Part shown: positions 31,146 to 34,242 of the stretch, in pieces
Position numbering within the stretch: the stretch's first letter is position 1
Layout of the letters: each line of letters starts with the position of its first letter
Assembly: GCA_016296985.1 (NCBI GenBank)
Contig: JAEDHM010000001.1
Span: forward strand, 1-34,242
DNA from: Clostridia bacterium
Lineage (GTDB): Bacteria > Bacillota > Clostridia > Christensenellales > CAG-1252
Length of the DNA: 34,242 nt
Direction: 5' to 3'
Notes under the pieces: model-generated
The model's input: the letters and a program-made list of their open reading frames with translations, nothing else
What the model was told of the DNA's origin: nothing
The model's database searches: none
Translations under genes and position numbers: made by a program

Positions 31146-34100
31146 TTAGTAAGGCAATATTAGATAGAATACCGTTTCGGCATTGTTTTTCATTATGGAA
31201 TAACTTCCGCTGATGCCAAGTTTCCCCATTGCGTTTTTGATATAGTTTTTCACGTTGGCATATCCCTTGTCGCAAGCAAATTCAATGGTTGAGATACCAA
31301 GGTTTTTGTAGTAGGCAATAACCTCTGCCAAAGAGTTGCTATCGGTGACGTACAAATCCACACCTTCAGTTAAGACGGTTTGGGTAAAATAGTCGTATTC
31401 CCCTTTCGCCAAGATTTCGATATCGTGTACGCCTTGAGAGTTTTGCTCTTGACGGCCTTCCTTAATCATATCCATATCGGTTACAAATAGATAAGCGTGG
31501 GAAATATAATTGCCGTTTCTTCCCCAAGTAGCGTCGCACAAATACCAATCGCCGTTGATAAACACCTTGTTCCAAGCGTGGGCTTCGTTGGCGTAACCGC
31601 TTACCTCGACACACTGTATACCCTCGATATGGCAAAGGAGTTTAAAGGCGCTTGCAATACCGTCGCAAACGGCAATTTCGTCTAGTAATGCGCCCTCAAG
31701 GGTGAAAGAGCGCATCTTTTTCAATGCAACGCCTAATTCATCGTATATATCTTGGATACTCGATTGATTTATGGCTTTTTCTACCACCTCGTAACCGGGA
31801 GCGGTTTGGAAGATAGTTTGCAAGATATATCCCTTTGCGTCGGCAAGGGTAGAAGCGCCCTCAACTTGACTTTGCAAATCGTTTAAAGTAGTTGCAAGGG
31901 AAGGATCATAGTTGTTGCCGGTGATATAAGCCCTTAGAGAGGTTTTTATCTCCGACAAAGAAGAAAGGTTGTAAATTGCAACTAAATCGCTGTAGAGGGG
32001 CGACAAAGGAGATAGAGCGTTGATTATCTTGTTTCTTGCATCGGTAAGGGAAAGACTTTGCGCAACCTCGTTTTGCAAATTTGCGATAGACAATGCGTAA
32101 TCGTCATAGGTAATGATGGATGCGAGGTAGTCGTAAATTATGGTTACCTTTTGGAAATCACTCATTGAGTCGTCCAAATATTTACGACAAATGGACAATG
32201 CCTTTTGATATACTGCCTTAGCTTGCAAACTTTCGGGAGAGGAATCGAAGGTGGGGGTTACGCCGTAAGCAAGCTCGTCAAGGGCAAACACACTGTTGAT
32301 AACCTGAGTTTTATCAAACTTTGTAATGGCAAACCCATTGAAGGATTCTGCCCTTTTGCCCGAAGTGAGCAAAACTCTTTCGTCGTGTAGCGTTTCTTTT
32401 TCCATACCGCTGACGTATTCAACTTTGGGCAAATCTTCGTAATAGATAGCAATTTCCATCAAATCACCGCCTGAGAGGGTGGAAAATCCCGAACGAACGG
32501 AGAAGGAATATACCAAATCTTCCATTGCCAAATTCAAAAGTTTTTGAGTTAGGTTTTGTTCAAGATACTCTTTTACCTCTCCACCGTAGGCAACCTTCAT
32601 TGATGCCCCGCCCTCATAACCACCAAAATCTTCGCTGTAAGGTGAGAAAATAAGATATTGATATGCCTTTCCCAACTCTTCCGGTGTGGTGATATAGTAG
32701 TCGTAAATTTCTCCGTTTACCTTAAAGGTATTGGACAAATAACTGTCGTCGCAGTTGGGTTTTGCAAAGCTTTCCGTTCTTTGTCCGCCACCATTTACGC
32801 AAACTACCTTCAAGGTGTGGGCAGAGTTTTTATCAAAGGTGGAAAGACTTTGGTCGGTATAATTTTCCAAAGCTTTTCCGTCAACGCTCACCTTATGGTC
32901 GCCACCGCAATCGCAAGTGAAGTTTATCTTTACCTCGGGATATGCGCGGTCATAGTCAAAGCGAAGATTTTCGGGAGCGCAACTTGAAGAGTATACCGAA
33001 ACGATAATGTAGTCGCATTCTCCACCTGCAATCAACATATACTCGTAATTACCCGTAGGTAAGGTGTTTAGATAGCTTGCTTTAATTTTAAGCGTGGAAG
33101 AATAAGTCCAGTCTTCACTGGTGATTTTGTTACCCAAAACTTTGGAAATAACGCCTTCCTTTTCAATTTGTAAATCACCGCTTTTCGCCTTGTCGAATTT
33201 GTATATAGAATCCTTGAGGGTTTTTGCGGTAATCATAACGTCTTTTGCAGGAATAGTGAAATAATATGGATTTTCCGTTGAAACCAAAGCGCCGTCGATA
33301 TACCAACCCTCGAAAATATAGCCTTCGTTGGGGATAAAGGATACGCTTAAGCTGTCGCCAAAGGTGTAAACGCCGTTGGGACTTCCGTTTACCCTTCCGC
33401 CTTGGTCCTCTCTATTGGAAACGGAGAAGTTATAACTGTTGATTTTCCAACAAGCGTAAAGGGTGATTTCACCATCAAGGGCGGTTTTTTCGTACTTTTC
33501 TGTACAATCTTGATCAAAGTACCAACCGTCAATACTGTATCCTTCCTTGCTGGCAGTAGGGAATTGGCTTAAAACACTATTTTTTTCAATCCAAACTTCA
33601 CTGAAAGACAAACTACCTTCAGAAATGGAAAAATGGATTTTAATACTATTTTCAAGGTCGATTACCTGCCATTTTGCGTATAAGGTAAAGTTTTTATAAC
33701 CTACGGTATCCAAATCTAGGGCTTTTGTCAAAGCAGAATCGGTGTACCAACCCAAAAATTGATTGGCGGTATCATGCCAAGTAGGAGTAATTTCCTCCAA
33801 AACTTCGGAAAGTGGCTTTTCCACCGAATAAACGCTGTCAGCAATGCTATCGCCCCCTTTCATATCAAAATTTACGGTATATAAGGTTGCCGTCCATTTT
33901 GCATACAAGGTGGTATCCTCGCTTAGGGCGTCACCTTTATACTGATTTTTGCATTGAATATCCTTAAACCAACCGCCAAAATCGTAATGGTCTTTTTCAG
34001 GAGTAGGCAAAGAGGTAGCCTTCTCCCCTGCTTTAATTTTTAAAGGAGCAAAACTGCCACCGCCCCTTGCATCAAAGGTGACGGTTATTTCGGGAGTTTC

Positions 34101-34214
34101 TTCTTTCCCTCCCAATATTTTATCAAAAATATTTGTAATAAAATCACAACCGCACAAAGTGGTAGTGAGAAGTATGATTAACAAAATTGTAATTGGAAAA
34201 ATAAGGCGTTTCAT
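31146..34214 (-). CDS. Lipoprotein with InlB-type repeats and a transglutaminase domain
   Basis: A 1022-residue lipoprotein: MKRLIFPIT, a hydrophobic core, lipobox LCGC with C23. Four InlB_B-like repeats lie between about 40 and 335, each ending in a form of TLYAKW or TLYACW or opening with VTFDARGGG or VNFDMKGG. A middle region (about 340-700) has no recognised domain. A transglutaminase-like domain follows at about 690-960, with the probable catalytic Cys in AVCDGIASAFKLLC, His in EAHAWNKVF, and Asp in LCDATWG. Transglutaminase-like cores in bacteria act as proteases, cross-linkers or cyclising enzymes. About 100 coiled residues are inserted early in this domain. GGAGGG lies 7 nt before ATG 34214. 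Its promoter is beyond the window edge. Confidence 0.88.
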   Translation of the reverse strand: MKRLIFPITILLIILLTTTLCGCDFITNIFDKILGGKEETPEITVTFDARGGGSFAPLKIKAGEKATSLPTPEKDHYDFGGWFKDIQCKNQYKGDALSEDTTLYAKWTATLYTVNFDMKGGDSIADSVYSVEKPLSEVLEEITPTWHDTANQFLGWYTDSALTKALDLDTVGYKNFTLYAKWQVIDLENSIKIHFSISEGSLSFSEVWIEKNSVLSQFPTASKEGYSIDGWYFDQDCTEKYEKTALDGEITLYACWKINSYNFSVSNREDQGGRVNGSPNGVYTFGDSLSVSFIPNEGYIFEGWYIDGALVSTENPYYFTIPAKDVMITAKTLKDSIYKFDKAKSGDLQIEKEGVISKVLGNKITSEDWTYSSTLKIKASYLNTLPTGNYEYMLIAGGECDYIIVSVYSSSCAPENLRFDYDRAYPEVKINFTCDCGGDHKVSVDGKALENYTDQSLSTFDKNSAHTLKVVCVNGGGQRTESFAKPNCDDSYLSNTFKVNGEIYDYYITTPEELGKAYQYLIFSPYSEDFGGYEGGASMKVAYGGEVKEYLEQNLTQKLLNLAMEDLVYSFSVRSGFSTLSGGDLMEIAIYYEDLPKVEYVSGMEKETLHDERVLLTSGKRAESFNGFAITKFDKTQVINSVFALDELAYGVTPTFDSSPESLQAKAVYQKALSICRKYLDDSMSDFQKVTIIYDYLASIITYDDYALSIANLQNEVAQSLSLTDARNKIINALSPLSPLYSDLVAIYNLSSLSEIKTSLRAYITGNNYDPSLATTLNDLQSQVEGASTLADAKGYILQTIFQTAPGYEVVEKAINQSSIQDIYDELGVALKKMRSFTLEGALLDEIAVCDGIASAFKLLCHIEGIQCVEVSGYANEAHAWNKVFINGDWYLCDATWGRNGNYISHAYLFVTDMDMIKEGRQEQNSQGVHDIEILAKGEYDYFTQTVLTEGVDLYVTDSNSLAEVIAYYKNLGISTIEFACDKGYANVKNYIKNAMGKLGISGSYSIMKNNAETVFYLILPY

Positions 34215-34242
34215 GGATTTTCCCTCCATTTTTTATTTTACT

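Overview
The window looks like a chromosomal segment from a low-to-mid GC bacterium of the Bacillota (Clostridia-like). Reasons: sigma-A type promoters (TTGACA-17-TATAAT), strong AGGAGG ribosome binding sites, a RicT/PSP1 protein next to holB, lipoproteins with InlB-type repeats, and the gene orders rpsF-ssb-rpsR, greA-lysS and tilS-cca-rmuC. I cannot name a genus; an uncultured gut-type Clostridia is my guess.

Layout. 1-436 holds two tandem copies of a ~150 bp non-coding repeat plus an inverted partial copy. 437-2541 (minus) is a two-component system whose histidine kinase is cut by an in-frame TAG just after the H-box. 2596-7310 (minus) is an overlapping operon tilS-cca-rmuC-PHP phosphoesterase. 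7381-7551 is a small 2[4Fe-4S] ferredoxin with its own promoter; its terminator supplies the -35 of the tilS promoter. 7630-11102 (minus) is lipoprotein - six-TM protein - holB - ricT. 11229-12755 is an acidic repeat-bearing membrane protein, followed by dut and a greA-lysS operon, all minus. Divergent from greA is rpsF-ssb-rpsR (15642-16599, plus).

16730-34214 is mostly accessory and cell-surface: an alkaline-phosphatase lipoprotein with an L-fucose-isomerase-like protein; a lipoprotein with Fn3, MACPF (pore-forming) and GLUG domains, split by a one-base frameshift, facing a divergent XRE regulator; a membrane-anchored PI-PLC-like phosphodiesterase; a four-fold beta-flower protein; a two-gene operon of a giant MBG/Fn3-like surface protein and a membrane protein with two YjbR-like domains; a GH13 oligo-1,6-glucosidase; and a large lipoprotein with InlB-type repeats and a transglutaminase domain.

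Main observations. (1) The MACPF-XRE module: two GTAC-N7-GTAC palindromes lie in the divergent promoter region, one filling the spacer between -35 and -10 of the MACPF promoter, and the module lies between two identical 37-bp terminator hairpins. (2) Four genes (histidine kinase, tilS, the XRE regulator and the PI-PLC-like gene) have a -10 hexamer ending exactly 6 nt before the start codon and no clear Shine-Dalgarno, the geometry expected for leaderless mRNAs. (3) Two genes are broken by point lesions (kinase TAG; MACPF one-base deletion).
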